Below, in pieces: positions 27,101 through 34,758 of a stretch of DNA of 64,000 nucleotides. Every line of letters starts with the position of its first letter. Within the stretch, counting starts at the first letter, position 1. The translations under genes were made by a program, and so were the position numbers. Source of the stretch: Streptococcaceae bacterium (GTDB lineage Bacteria > Bacillota > Bacilli > Lactobacillales > Streptococcaceae); NCBI GenBank assembly GCA_031285775.1, contig JAITVN010000066.1, positions 1 to 64,000 on the forward strand, read 5' to 3'. Under the pieces are notes generated by a model. That model ran no database searches. It saw nothing but the letters and a program-made list of their open reading frames with translations, and had not been told where the DNA came from.

Positions 27101-28031
27101 CTGGTCCAACATATTCCATAGCCTCCCCCATATCCGCAAATCCAGCAGCAGTCTTATTAGCCACGAAAGAAAGAGTATCTGTCACACGTTGAGTATTCTT
27201 TGTCATTGTCGCCGTGTCATTTGCCTTTAAATTAAATTGCTCAAGAATAGAAGTAGACGATGACATGACTGTATTGAAATCTTCCCCTGAAGCTTTTGAC
27301 GCATCTAAAATCGCCGGCATTGCACCCAGAGTCTGATTGTAGTTGTAGCCTTTCTTAATCATCTCTTCCATGCCCGTATTGATGGAACTTGTCGCAATAC
27401 CATACTGAGTCGCCCAGCCTTTTGAGCTGGATTCCAATTTTTCAATCTGACCATTCAGCTTATCTGCTGGAGTACTATCCGATAAGAGAGCACGTATCGC
27501 TGTAAACTGCTGTTCAAAGCCTGCAGCTGCTTGTACTGACTGAGCCAACCCTGCTGTGATTGCTACACTGACAGGCATCATTGCATTTCCAGCGCCTCTC
27601 AGCTTAGAGCCTACATTATTCATGGCGCTTCCGAAGGAAGCTGCCTTACTTGTTGCCAAGTACTGTTGCTTAGCAACTTCTTTGCTTGAAGCAATCATCT
27701 CCAGCAATTGTGCATTTGCTCTCGAAACTTCAGACGCATATTGAGAAGTCTTTGAGCTAGCTTTTCCACTTGCATCAATCGAACCTAGATAGCGATCTTT
27801 CAATTGATTAAGCCGCGTTGACTGCTCCTGAATTTGCTTGTTCAAAATTTCAGTTGGAGCAACTATGCCCTCAACTTTCTTTCCGTATGTAGAATAAACT
27901 GCCTGAGAAGTCTTCAAATCATTGTTCAACGTCTTAATTCGCTTTTGAACGTTAGTAATACTATTTGAGAATGCTTTGTCATCAAGTCCAAGTTCTACGA
28001 TTAAACGCCCTAACGGTGTTCCGCCTGCCAT
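24189..28031 (-). CDS. Tail tape measure protein (TP901-type)
   Basis: This 1280-residue protein has an N-terminal coiled coil (~20-110), then a TP901-type core (~150-500). The core includes YGIATSSINTGMEEMIKKGYNY, LGAMPAILDASKASGEDF, NGIEGQSAGTGLRSVLTSLLRPS and LAQAFGTKGQTAMNILT. A hydrophobic Ala/Gly-rich stretch (~530-640, with LPVALGIAGAAIAVFTIWKL) and long helical regions follow. It sets tail length and is ejected ahead of DNA. No lytic domain was recognised. It follows the accessory HTH/membrane cassette rather than the chaperones directly, which is unusual. Confidence 0.9.
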   Translation of the reverse strand: MAGGTPLGRLIVELGLDDKAFSNSITNVQKRIKTLNNDLKTSQAVYSTYGKKVEGIVAPTEILNKQIQEQSTRLNQLKDRYLGSIDASGKASSKTSQYASEVSRANAQLLEMIASSKEVAKQQYLATSKAASFGSAMNNVGSKLRGAGNAMMPVSVAITAGLAQSVQAAAGFEQQFTAIRALLSDSTPADKLNGQIEKLESSSKGWATQYGIATSSINTGMEEMIKKGYNYNQTLGAMPAILDASKASGEDFNTVMSSSTSILEQFNLKANDTATMTKNTQRVTDTLSFVANKTAAGFADMGEAMEYVGPVANGVGMSLEDTASAIGLLSNNGIEGQSAGTGLRSVLTSLLRPSKQSAEAMEELGINSAEASEALKEMGINVDDVENGTLDLSDVIAKAQKATSGLNDVEKSRLLAQAFGTKGQTAMNILTHQGADALKDLSKETSSASGYTKDLADQMNNAASNDFAKAKAQLEVLSINLGQKLLPTIIPVVQGLSDLVDGFSKMPKPVQDTIIKMAGILAVSYPMLNVFGNMSSLLGGAATGFSKIKAAIAGGKAFKEASSAAGLASEALSTAGTTATAAGTAMSGAAEGAGLLSAGIGALPVALGIAGAAIAVFTIWKLTEDFRKSQEKINEWGADITDAQANKLEPMKGAFDKVTDSVVQFNAQGAPAIGGVKTALDELSTSAKKAIDDTEQAALKTLEKVGATKETVEKVTNGFEQQKTNVDTITAGIAQIYQTAADNNRELTQTEIAETQRLQSQIITSVAESAGVSGQKLIDVASAFSGNVQDMSKNSAKDLMDSVDSMMDKEVSKSKKTIKTLKDSLEVTSDKKARKEINSEIEAEEKRHNDTMLEYQKTYKEAAEKALSTKSRVNPKTGAEASEALTQIQKEFEKYGTTVEEVAKKIEKAGKTGASQIDLLAKSTSKMSQDTADANKAWNGMVLDPKTGEIKTNLPEVLQDSIKTPEGWANMQFILKNAKLTSNAKEKVAEAIIASGLWDQLTPKEQKLLVNSSPAIAAITSSKDNLNAWNEMPAELKQMLADNSDFMNKKGVAAGALESWNALTPEQKKLLAEDKTGAAVRSAKDSIAGVKDKTVTITSIFQNIVKTVTGHAKGTDYHKGGPALVNDQKGSLYRELITLPTGERFIPTARDVIMDLPRGTKVLPAKQTAKLIPKYADGVGYDVGIPADSGFLTKIKQAQQTLVMSSSQNDNTAEFRQIIQLLKNLDDGNLVQSIKKIAQRPVNVQAFLDKNSFAREITQPITDVQKFQTNRNNRLQGILN

Positions 28032-28070
28032 GTTTCCCTCCAGATTTTGTCTTTATTCAATCCTAAATTA

Positions 28071-28095
28071 AAAAAAGCCTCAAAATCGGGCTTTA
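28071..28095 (-). terminator. Terminator after the membrane-protein cassette
   Basis: On the minus strand TTAAAGCC/GGCTTTTTT encloses CGATTTTGA. It closes the HTH/two-helix cassette before the tape measure gene and shares its loop with hairpins at 24154, 34687 and 38632. Confidence 0.65.
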
Positions 28096-28124
28096 AATTT
28101 TAGGGTTATTATGAAGCAACAGTA

Positions 28125-28361
28125 TTAATGTAGTTGTCCAGTTAAAAAAGCAACTAGTAAGACAACACCGGCCAGAAATAGATAAAAGTAAAGCAAAAAT
28201 ATCCATTGCTTTTTAGTTCCAAAAATTCTTTGCTTAAGAGAAATTGCACTATTGCTTGACACTGAAAAATAAGCAATTCCTGAGACTACCAAAAACACCA
28301 ACCCAAGAGCTAGGCCGATTAGTGCACCAACGCCCCAAATAATAAGAAAAATCAGCAACAT
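28125..28361 (-). CDS. Small two-helix membrane protein (accessory phage gene)
   Basis: This 78-residue protein consists of two long hydrophobic helices (LIFLIIWGVGALIGLALGLV, ~4-30, and WIFLLYFYLFLAGVVLLVAF, ~52-73). A short basic loop (LKQRIFGTKKQ) joins them. An AGGAGG site lies 7 nt before the ATG at 28361. It is 23 nt downstream of the HTH gene and ends before a terminator, so the two form an operon inside the tail module. A role in superinfection exclusion or as a membrane toxin is possible but inferred. I do not recognise the family. Confidence 0.65.
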   Translation of the reverse strand: MLLIFLIIWGVGALIGLALGLVFLVVSGIAYFSVSSNSAISLKQRIFGTKKQWIFLLYFYLFLAGVVLLVAFLTGQLH

Positions 28362-28383
28362 CACTCCACCTCCTTTGATAGAA

Positions 28384-28590
28384 TTATACTTGCTTCTCGA
28401 AACTTATTTTTAGTTCCGTATCTGTAGCTTCAGCAATGTCTAATAGCGTAGATACTTTTGCTTGGAAATATCCGCTCTCAAGCCTAGCGATAGAAGATTG
28501 TGGCTTATTAACAATCTCCGAAAACTCTACCTGGGTTTTTCCCATTTCTTTGCGTAAACTCTTTATTGCTTTACCAGCTGGATTCCTCAT
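28384..28590 (-). CDS. XRE/HigA-like HTH regulator (solo, accessory)
   Basis: This 68-residue protein is a single HTH_3 domain: IKSLRKEMGKTQVEFSEIVN, KPQSSIARLESGYFQAKVST, LLDIAEATDTELKISF. It resembles the antitoxin half of HigBA-type pairs and the HTH protein at 35115-35402. No toxin gene is adjacent; its partner in the operon is a membrane protein. The consensus promoter places the predicted transcript start at the ATG itself, and no ribosome site exists, so the mRNA is likely leaderless. Confidence 0.8.
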   Translation of the reverse strand: MRNPAGKAIKSLRKEMGKTQVEFSEIVNKPQSSIARLESGYFQAKVSTLLDIAEATDTELKISFEKQV

Positions 28591-28596
28591 ACTTGT

Positions 28597-28625
28597 ATTA
28601 TATTACTATCGCTATATTTTGTCAA
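28597..28625 (-). promoter_or_regulatory. Consensus promoter of the HTH/membrane cassette
   Basis: On the minus strand TTGACA (28625-28620) and TATAAT (28602-28597) are 17 nt apart, a perfect sigma-A promoter. Only 6 nt separate the -10 from the ATG. The spacer contains ATATAGCGA, also present in the promoter at 34724-34752. Confidence 0.85.
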
Positions 28626-28627
28626 CT

Positions 28628-28654
28628 AAAAATACCCTTTTTTCAGGGCATTTA
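28628..28654 (-). terminator. Terminator after the tail chaperone genes
   Basis: On the minus strand AAATGCCCT/AGGGTATTT (one G-T pair) is followed by TTAG. It lies right after the T-frame stop and abuts the -35 of the next promoter. Confidence 0.65.
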
Positions 28655-28660
28655 GTTTTT

Positions 28661-29175
28661 TTAATGCAAGCTACTGGTGAAGTCACCAAGCGACTGCACC
28701 TCCTCAACTTTCTTGACATCTTCAATGCGTTTTGAATCAATCACAGCCATTACTGTATCAAAATCATTATTTAGCAGGTCATCAAGCGTGAAGCCTGAAT
28801 CACTTTCGACTAGAGTTTTGATAAAGCTCAGATATTGTTCTCTAGCAACTCTGAAGCTGACAGTTCCTTTTTTGAGCCACCTTCTTCCACGCCAAGAATC
28901 ACATTTGTAATTCTGTCCAATGTAGGATTCAAATCCCAGGGATCAGTCCCCATAAGAATTGCTTCAGGAGTGAGAGATTTATTTGAGAACAGGCCAGAAA
29001 CGAATTCCAATCTTTTCTTGATGACTTCAACCCCAGTCAATTCTGTTGATTGCTTGCTGAAATCATCAAGCATCGTCAAATAATCAAGATATTTCTGACC
29101 GCTCACATGCTCCTCGGTATATGTGACATCGCCATCCTTACTATGCAGCGTAATCTCAAGTTTAGCCATCATCAA
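28661..29175 (-). CDS. Tail assembly chaperone GT (by -1 frameshift)
   Basis: The G frame (28828-29175) contains the canonical slippery heptamer A-AAA-AAG at 28873-28867, in phase TCA AAA AAG. A -1 shift there opens a 68-codon frame to the TAA at 28663-28661 (KKGTVSFRVAREQYLSFIK ... GDFTSSLH). Siphovirus tail chaperones are made exactly this way, with a minor GT fusion that loads the tape measure protein. The T frame has no start codon or ribosome site of its own. Confidence 0.85.
28828..29175 (-). CDS. Tail assembly chaperone G
   Basis: This 115-residue protein (KLEITLHSKDGDVTYTEEHV, ..., AILMGTDPWDLNPTLDRITN) sits between the major tail protein and the tape measure gene, the standard place of the G protein. 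The start overlaps the major tail protein stop. It coats the tape measure during tail assembly. An internal slippery site generates the GT form. Confidence 0.82.
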   Translation of the reverse strand: MMMAKLEITLHSKDGDVTYTEEHVSGQKYLDYLTMLDDFSKQSTELTGVEVIKKRLEFVSGLFSNKSLTPEAILMGTDPWDLNPTLDRITNVILGVEEGGSKKELSASELLENNI

Positions 29176-29744
29176 GCCCCCGCAACAATTCCAAGTGACG
29201 TTTTCACAGCGGCAATTGCTGTATCTGTCGTTCCAACATATTTCGTATAGTAACGCCCCTCGTCATCGGCACTGACTGCATAGCTGATTGTTTCCGGCTT
29301 TAGTTCCGTTGCCTTTCCCTGCAAGGTTTCAAGGTCTGTACCGTCATATGAGAACTTACCCGACATGAATCCCAACAAGACAGAATTTCCACGAATATCC
29401 GAATCCTCAAGCAGAACAGAGCAATATGGCGCTTCTGTTTCCGAAGTCGCTGTCACAACACCGTTTTCATCTGCTTTCAATCCTAGAACAGCATCCAGCA
29501 CTAGCTGAGGCATATCAATAATGTCTAAATCGATTTTTGCGTCTCCAACGCCTTTACTTGATACGTAATATGGCTTGTTAGAGCCATAAGTTTTTACAGG
29601 TTCAGAAGCAAGACCGGAAATCTTAGCAGTAGCTGTAGCACCACCGTCCTTCTTACCTGAAATCTCAAAGACATTTTTTCCAATAGTTGGGGTTGCGTTG
29701 TCTTGCACGCGAATTGTCAATTTTTCAAAACCAACAGTAGCCAT
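29172..29744 (-). CDS. Major tail protein (phi13-like)
   Basis: This 190-residue protein begins MATVGFEKLTIRVQDNATPT. It has GVGDAKIDLDIIDMP, APYCSVLLEDSDIRGNSVLLGFMSGKFSYDGTDLETLQGK and DEGRYYTKYVGT, all typical of phi13-family tail tube proteins. It polymerises into the tail tube. Its place before the G/GT chaperones agrees. Confidence 0.9.
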   Translation of the reverse strand: MATVGFEKLTIRVQDNATPTIGKNVFEISGKKDGGATATAKISGLASEPVKTYGSNKPYYVSSKGVGDAKIDLDIIDMPQLVLDAVLGLKADENGVVTATSETEAPYCSVLLEDSDIRGNSVLLGFMSGKFSYDGTDLETLQGKATELKPETISYAVSADDEGRYYTKYVGTTDTAIAAVKTSLGIVAGA

Positions 29745-29758
29745 ATTTCACCTCTTTT

Positions 29759-30172
29759 TTAATAGTTTTCATAAAGCGGACTATAACCGACATAACGTCT
29801 GGCATCCGCGTAGCGATTTGTTTTCTCAAAGTATTCATCAAGTCCGTCGGACATCTGGACAAAGCCATGATTGAGCAGAATGATCTCTACTTTTCGCTGA
29901 AGTTTTTTCGCAGTCATTCTTTCTGCAGCTTCAACATTGATTTGGTAGATAAATTTCTTTGCAAGCGACTGATTCGATCCCATCGCTTCCTGTGCAGGCG
30001 GACCAATCGGCGCCACCGTGAGACTCGTTACATCAGCGGCAAGACTTTCCGGTCGAATAAAACTTTTCACAGCGCCAGCTTCCTTGAGCCACTTGATTTC
30101 ATCGTCCGAAACCAGCCAATCCGTCAATTCTTGTATCATATCATGAAGTACTTCTTCTTGATTATTACTCAT
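29759..30172 (-). CDS. Tail terminator-type protein (DUF806-like)
   Basis: This 137-residue protein has WLVSDDEIKWLKEAGAVKSF, VTSLTVAPIGPPAQEAMGSN and an ITVEAAERMTAKKLQRKVEIILLNHGF-like region. The sequence and position between the gp10-like protein and the major tail protein match DUF806, considered the tail terminator of lactic phages. The start overlaps the preceding stop by 4 nt. Confidence 0.72.
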   Translation of the reverse strand: MSNNQEEVLHDMIQELTDWLVSDDEIKWLKEAGAVKSFIRPESLAADVTSLTVAPIGPPAQEAMGSNQSLAKKFIYQINVEAAERMTAKKLQRKVEIILLNHGFVQMSDGLDEYFEKTNRYADARRYVGYSPLYENY

Positions 30173-30576
30173 AGCAATAACTCCTCTAAATTATTAGCAA
30201 TCCGATTTTTGTACTCTTGCGCTTGATTTTCAACAAATTTAGTCATCACACCATTACCAGCGCCTGGATGATAGACACCATCCTCAGTGTAGCCGAACTC
30301 GTTCAAGTGAATGAGACGCCAGTGTTCGCCACTGTTCCCCATCTTGATGATAGGGACACCCGAGGAACGCGAAACATTACCATGTGTAACACCCTCGGCA
30401 GAAATCCCAGTATCCGCATAAGCCGCACGAAGCGCACCGCTTAGCTCATCGACTTCTGTGCCCGCTTCGGTTCGCAGAGCTTTATTCACAACTTGGTCAA
30501 CCTTCGCTTTCGCAAATTTCTGGTCAAGCTTGGCAAGAAGCTCATTAAGGCCTCGCACTTCCATAGTCGCACTCAT
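30169..30576 (-). CDS. HK97 gp10-like head-tail/tail completion protein
   Basis: This 135-residue protein has MEVRGLNELLAKLDQKFA, a helical ALRTEAGTEVDELSGALRAA, and HWRLIHLNEFGYTEDGVYHPGAG. The HLNEFG...H/GxG pattern is characteristic of HK97-gp10 family proteins. It overlaps both neighbours by 4 nt, indicating tight coupling. Confidence 0.85.
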   Translation of the reverse strand: MSATMEVRGLNELLAKLDQKFAKAKVDQVVNKALRTEAGTEVDELSGALRAAYADTGISAEGVTHGNVSRSSGVPIIKMGNSGEHWRLIHLNEFGYTEDGVYHPGAGNGVMTKFVENQAQEYKNRIANNLEELLL

Positions 30577-30953
30577 AGATTACTCCCATTCAGCAAAATA
30601 ACCAGCCAGCGCCGATCAGACAAATCAGGCCGAATATCAGCCACCTGCCAATATTTACCCTTGTAACGCAAGTCCTTCAACTCGACAAAGTGCTTAGTAT
30701 CAGGCACATAGCCAGTCAGCGGGTCACGAATTCGAATCGTCATCGCGTTTTGAACAGACTTCACTTTCATAATTTCAACATCTTTGGCACTTGGATTATA
30801 AACCTCAGCCCAAGTGCTGAAAAGCTCTTTCTGCTTATTGTCGCGTTCATCGATGCCCTGGCTAATACCAGATTCATAAAAGGTAACAAGCGTCCGCAGA
30901 CTGCCATTGTTCGTTTTAACTGCTGCCTGCTTTGCTTTTTGAGAACTTATCAT
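30573..30953 (-). CDS. Phage head-tail joining/head closure protein
   Basis: This 126-residue protein has LRTLVTFYESG, FSTWAEVYNPSAKDVEIMKV, TIRIRDPLTGYVPDTKHFVEL and WQVADIRPDLSDRRWLVI. These match the SPP1 gp16-like/Phage_H_T_join family, a beta-barrel that closes the portal-connector. The overlapping start and stop codons with both neighbours fit the connector operon. Confidence 0.82.
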   Translation of the reverse strand: MISSQKAKQAAVKTNNGSLRTLVTFYESGISQGIDERDNKQKELFSTWAEVYNPSAKDVEIMKVKSVQNAMTIRIRDPLTGYVPDTKHFVELKDLRYKGKYWQVADIRPDLSDRRWLVILLNGSNL

Positions 30954-31273
30954 GATTCTACTCCTTCGCCTTCGTCGTTCGCTGCAGATTTATACACAAG
31001 ATGCAACTCGTAAATATCTTGCTTGTAATTCGGCAAGAATTCATCAAGCGCATCATTATAAATATATCGCGCACGGTCAAAGATAAGATCGCGAACCTCA
31101 GGGTCACTTGCGTTAGGCGAACCAACTCGGCGCAAGATTGCTGTGTATGATGATTCAAGCATATCTGTCAGCCGTTTCATCTCACTTGCGTCATCCGTCG
31201 TGATGTGCATGCGAGTTTTGAATGTGTCCAGCTGTTCTTTTGCAAACTCCTGCGCCTCAGTTAGATCCGCCAT
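30950..31273 (-). CDS. Head-tail connector protein (gp6/Phage_connect_1-like)
   Basis: This 107-residue all-helical protein includes MHITTDDASEMKRLTDMLESSYTAILRRVG and RDLIFDRARYIYNDALDEFLPNYKQDI. It matches the Phage_connect_1/HK97 gp6-like connector family. It binds under the portal. It follows the small basic protein at 31273-31479 directly. Confidence 0.82.
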   Translation of the reverse strand: MADLTEAQEFAKEQLDTFKTRMHITTDDASEMKRLTDMLESSYTAILRRVGSPNASDPEVRDLIFDRARYIYNDALDEFLPNYKQDIYELHLVYKSAANDEGEGVES

Positions 31274-31479
31274 TATTTACCTTTCTTTTTAGGTGCTTTC
31301 TTTTCTGGCTGGTCCTCTGCTTCATCTGTGGAAGCAGATTTCTCAACTGCCACCACAAAATCCGCTCCCAGAACGTCCAGAATTTCAGCTTCACGTGACT
31401 TCGACTCATGAATTTCTTCGCCGACCTCACGCCAGTCGTTTTTCAAGCGGTCAAAGAATTGCTGTTTAACTTTTAACAT
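31273..31479 (-). CDS. Small charged phage protein after the capsid gene
   Basis: This 68-residue protein (LKVKQQFFDRLKNDWREVGE then a Lys/Glu/Pro-rich tail ending KKAPKKKGK) is followed by a 1-nt overlap with the connector gene. Small Lys-rich proteins at this place occur in other HK97-like phages. The function is unknown. Confidence 0.7.
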   Translation of the reverse strand: MLKVKQQFFDRLKNDWREVGEEIHESKSREAEILDVLGADFVVAVEKSASTDEAEDQPEKKAPKKKGK

Positions 31480-31488
31480 AATTCCTCC

Positions 31489-32634
31489 TTACACCGAAGC
31501 CTTTGTCACATTGACCAAAACAGCAGTATTGTTATCGTATGGCTCGCCATAGTAGAAACCCTTACTCGTGTATAGCTGCAAATCTTCAAGAGCCAAAGTC
31601 TGGTCAAACTCCTGTAACGACATACCGCCGGTGAAAGCCCAATAACGATTTATTGCTGCGAAAATTCCTTTGCCTTGAGGCACTGCCATACACTGAACAA
31701 CCTCAACGTTGAAAGGCAAACTCTCAACCCAGGCACCGTTTGCATTCAAGTACATCCACATCGCTGAAACCGTGTAATAGTCAAATGGACTGACTAAAAG
31801 TTTGACTTTGCCCGCAATATTAACCGGAACTTTTTCAACATTCACTGCCATCTTCTGCAGAATAGGCGCGAGAATCTTAGTAGCTGCTTTAACCAGCTGT
31901 TTATCATCCGCGATGTCAGCCAGCGTAGAGAGGTCACCAGATACTTTCTTGTCAGCGTAAGTGGTAATACCATCAACCACATTCGCGTCTTTAATCAAAC
32001 CAACTGGCCTGTTTACACCATTTCCAAGAATAAGTGCCGTTTCCAGTGCCACACCAATCGCCTCAGACATCTGAAGAATGATGAAAGTCTTCAGCCAGCT
32101 GTAGCCATAATTAAGTGCGTCCTTAGGAACAACCACGAAAGCAGTGAGCTTGTTCTGGCTGAAATCAACCTCGTCAAAGCTTTGAGACAGTTGACCTTTG
32201 ATTTCATCTGTGAACTTGCCCCAGAAAGCCGTTCCGCCATTATACAAACCTTTCGACTTAATCGCCTTCATGCGAAGTCCTGCATTCTCGAACTTAATCA
32301 AGCCCAAAATAGGGTGATCATAAGTCAATTCCAAGAAAACACGCTCGATGATTTCCAGAGGAATAACTACCTCTTCTTTCGTCCCAAGACCATCTGTTGT
32401 GATTGCATTGAAGAATTTCGTCTCTTCCTGAGACATTTTCTGTTCAGCACTCTCTTTGTAAAGCTGCAGCGTCTTAAGATTCTCAGCCTTGAGCTGTTCA
32501 AGAAGCTCTTCACCCAGCACATTCATTGCGTTGGCATAAAGTTTTGCCTGATCTTTCTCATCATCTGAGTTTTGCACAGCCTTCTGGTACTTCTCAACCG
32601 CAGCTGTATAGTTTTTAAGTTTCGTAAAGTCCAT
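31489..32634 (-). CDS. Major capsid protein, HK97 fold
   Basis: This 381-residue protein has an N-terminal helical delta/scaffold region (1-~85, ending near EETKFFNAITTDG), then LEIIERVFLELTYDHPILGLIKFENAG and FSQNKLTAFVVVPKDALNYG. The mature core includes LETALILGNGVNRPVGLIKD and LVSPFDYYTVSAMWMYLNANG. The preceding protease gene should remove the delta domain. The start overlaps the protease stop as TAATG. Confidence 0.93.
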   Translation of the reverse strand: MDFTKLKNYTAAVEKYQKAVQNSDDEKDQAKLYANAMNVLGEELLEQLKAENLKTLQLYKESAEQKMSQEETKFFNAITTDGLGTKEEVVIPLEIIERVFLELTYDHPILGLIKFENAGLRMKAIKSKGLYNGGTAFWGKFTDEIKGQLSQSFDEVDFSQNKLTAFVVVPKDALNYGYSWLKTFIILQMSEAIGVALETALILGNGVNRPVGLIKDANVVDGITTYADKKVSGDLSTLADIADDKQLVKAATKILAPILQKMAVNVEKVPVNIAGKVKLLVSPFDYYTVSAMWMYLNANGAWVESLPFNVEVVQCMAVPQGKGIFAAINRYWAFTGGMSLQEFDQTLALEDLQLYTSKGFYYGEPYDNNTAVLVNVTKASV

Positions 32635-33476
32635 TAGACAATACCTCCAAATTTATATTTATTTAGTTTTTTGGGCTCAATCGAACCAGAAATAGGTTTA
32701 CTGATTTTTGCTTGTTCAGCTTCCTGCGAATCTTCCTGCTCAATCAACTTGTCTAGCCGATTGGTAATCTCGGCCAATTGATCACTGTCAATCTTCACAG
32801 TTTTATCTTCATCAGAGTCATTTGAAGAGTCATTTGAAGAGTCATTTGACACTCCATTTTTCATAAAACTATTCCGAAATTCAGCAATCTTCTGGCTTGA
32901 AAATACAGGTGTTGCGGATGCAGCTAACTGCAAAGGCGATGTTTCAGTTTCCTCTTCAAACAGCTTTTCATTTGCTAAGCCTGCAGCAAGTGCTTGATCA
33001 GCTGTATACCAGGTCTCATTATCCATTGCCGTTTGAGCCTCATCAGCTGTACAGTTCATTCGTTTTGCGTACATCTGAGCAATACTCGCGGACATATCCT
33101 TGATAATCTTAGCTTCATGTTCAAATTTCAGATAATCGCCTTGGCTATATGACCAAACATTGTGAATCATGATTGAAGATGTCGGTGAAACAGAAATCTT
33201 TTCGGCTGCCAGCATTATCACGCTAGCAATTGAAGCGCAAAGCCCAGTAACCTCAGCCGTGATTTTTCCTGAATAATTCATCAGCTCCGTGTAAATTTCA
33301 CTTCCGGCAAAGACTGAACCGCCACCTGAATTGATAGAAAGTTTAATGTCTTCTCCGTTAGCTTCTTTCAAAAATTCACTTACTGTTTTTGGATTTACAC
33401 TATCAATCCCGAACCAGTCATAGAACCAAGCGTCAGAATTATCAACCACAGTTCCATTAATTTTGAGAATTTTCAT
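32634..33476 (-). CDS. ClpP-like prohead protease
   Basis: This 280-residue protein has the ClpP fold: GEDIKLSINSGGGSVFAG (oxyanion loop), VTGLCASIASVIMLAAEKI with the nucleophile Ser, and SSIMIHNVWSYSQGD with the catalytic His. A charged C-terminal region (~200-280, Asn-Asp-Ser and Glu/Gln-rich) may act as scaffold. It matures the capsid. It overlaps the portal gene by 20 nt. Confidence 0.92.
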   Translation of the reverse strand: MKILKINGTVVDNSDAWFYDWFGIDSVNPKTVSEFLKEANGEDIKLSINSGGGSVFAGSEIYTELMNYSGKITAEVTGLCASIASVIMLAAEKISVSPTSSIMIHNVWSYSQGDYLKFEHEAKIIKDMSASIAQMYAKRMNCTADEAQTAMDNETWYTADQALAAGLANEKLFEEETETSPLQLAASATPVFSSQKIAEFRNSFMKNGVSNDSSNDSSNDSDEDKTVKIDSDQLAEITNRLDKLIEQEDSQEAEQAKISKPISGSIEPKKLNKYKFGGIV

Positions 33477-34647
33477 CTACAGAATTCTCTCCTTTCTGAT
33501 AATTTTTTGTCATGATGACCTGGTCACCATCTTCTCGTTGTGGCAATCCAAGTTCATCAAGCACTTGATTCACAGTAACCACACCACTTGCAGCAAGTTT
33601 ATCAATCTTGTCAGCCAGCGCCAGAATATCCACAGATTTATAACCTCGAACACTCAGAGATTTACCCACTTTATAGCCCGAATACCCAAGCAGCAAATCT
33701 TCAAAAGCCTCTGAAACCTTCTTTCCGAAAGGTTCCATGACCACCTCAACAAACAAGTCAAAGTTTTTATCATTATCCGCCTTATCGCCGTGCATCAGTG
33801 AATTAGGAATTCCGAGAATGTCCGCCACATCATCAATATACTGTGCCTTTAGCGCCTGTAAATCTCCGATTTGACTACCTAAAGCCGCGCCTTTTGTCGA
33901 AGAAACTTCGTGATAAACTTCACGACCTTTACTTGTCGGAATAATCGCAACAGGTGCGCTTTCCAACTTTTTCAAAACACTCCCAAAAAAACTCTTCTGC
34001 TTATTTTCAGACTCATCCGCCTCAATCTTGTTGCCTTCTGGAAGTTCCAAAGTTCCACGAATCTGACCAACACGCAGCTGATTCGCAATCAACGAACCAA
34101 AGAGCTTCCCGTAGTCTTCCCAAATTGAGTTGACAAAGCCCTCAAGTCCAGAATTCTCACTGCAAATATAAAAGCAGTTGACTCCCGGCTGGAAAACAGC
34201 ACCCATCAGCGCTTGGCTTTCAGCTGGTGCACGTGCCATCACACCATTAGTGAAATCAACCACTACACCAGAGTAAGAATTTCCAAGAAGCGAATAGTCA
34301 GTTACAAAACTAGAAGCTACATAGAAATTATTCTTATACATGACAACAAGCAAATCGCCGTAATTTATAAAGCGCTTTGCCATCTGCGATTTTAATTCCG
34401 CAGCCGTCTGATTCGGATTAGGCTTCATATTGAGCTTATAGTAGAAATCATCGCGAACCCTGGTCGAATCCTGCTTCACAACAAATTCAGATTTAGAAAA
34501 TACTCGCGCAATATAATTCGCACAAGTCTCAAGCGCCAGATTCTTCAAAGTCAAATTTCTGTTTTGCTCAAAAATCGCAGTATCCCAAACATTCTCATAC
34601 ACACCAGAATCCAGACGCCGCGTGAACAAATCATTCCAAAAGCCCAT
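33457..34647 (-). CDS. Portal protein (HK97 type)
   Basis: This 396-residue protein begins MGFWNDLFTRRLDSGVYENVW. It has CANYIARVFSKSEFVVKQDS, YKLNMKPNPNQTAAELKSQM, LKAQYIDDVADILGIPNSLMHGD and VNQVLDELGLPQREDGD, typical of the Phage_portal family. It forms the dodecameric DNA port. In this phage it is separated from terL by the lipoprotein and toxin-antitoxin genes and by a strong hairpin at 34687-34712. Confidence 0.93.
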   Translation of the reverse strand: MGFWNDLFTRRLDSGVYENVWDTAIFEQNRNLTLKNLALETCANYIARVFSKSEFVVKQDSTRVRDDFYYKLNMKPNPNQTAAELKSQMAKRFINYGDLLVVMYKNNFYVASSFVTDYSLLGNSYSGVVVDFTNGVMARAPAESQALMGAVFQPGVNCFYICSENSGLEGFVNSIWEDYGKLFGSLIANQLRVGQIRGTLELPEGNKIEADESENKQKSFFGSVLKKLESAPVAIIPTSKGREVYHEVSSTKGAALGSQIGDLQALKAQYIDDVADILGIPNSLMHGDKADNDKNFDLFVEVVMEPFGKKVSEAFEDLLLGYSGYKVGKSLSVRGYKSVDILALADKIDKLAASGVVTVNQVLDELGLPQREDGDQVIMTKNYQKGENSVDENSQN

Positions 34648-34686
34648 TCATTTTGCCTTTCTTACTGATTTGTTTCAGTGTATACC

Positions 34687-34712
34687 AAAAAAAGCCCAAA
34701 AATCGGGCTTTT
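34687..34712. terminator. Perfect terminator-like hairpin between the accessory cassette and portal
   Basis: AAAAGCCC-GATTTTT-GGGCTTTTTTT on the minus strand is a perfect 8-bp stem with a T tail. It stands in the path of late transcription just before the portal gene. It is the best copy of the recurring CCCGATTTT-loop hairpin. Confidence 0.75.
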
Positions 34713-34723
34713 GTTGCAAAAAC

Positions 34724-34752
34724 TTGACAAGATATAGCGAATCTGCTATAAT
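34724..34752 (+). promoter_or_regulatory. Consensus promoter of the toxin-antitoxin operon with dyad
   Basis: TTGACA (34724-34729) and TATAAT (34747-34752) are 17 nt apart. The spacer and -10 contain TATAGC-GAATCT-GCTATA, a 6-bp inverted repeat suited to antitoxin autoregulation. The ATG follows the -10 by 6 nt, so the mRNA is predicted leaderless. Confidence 0.85.
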
Positions 34753-34758
34753 TTGTAT

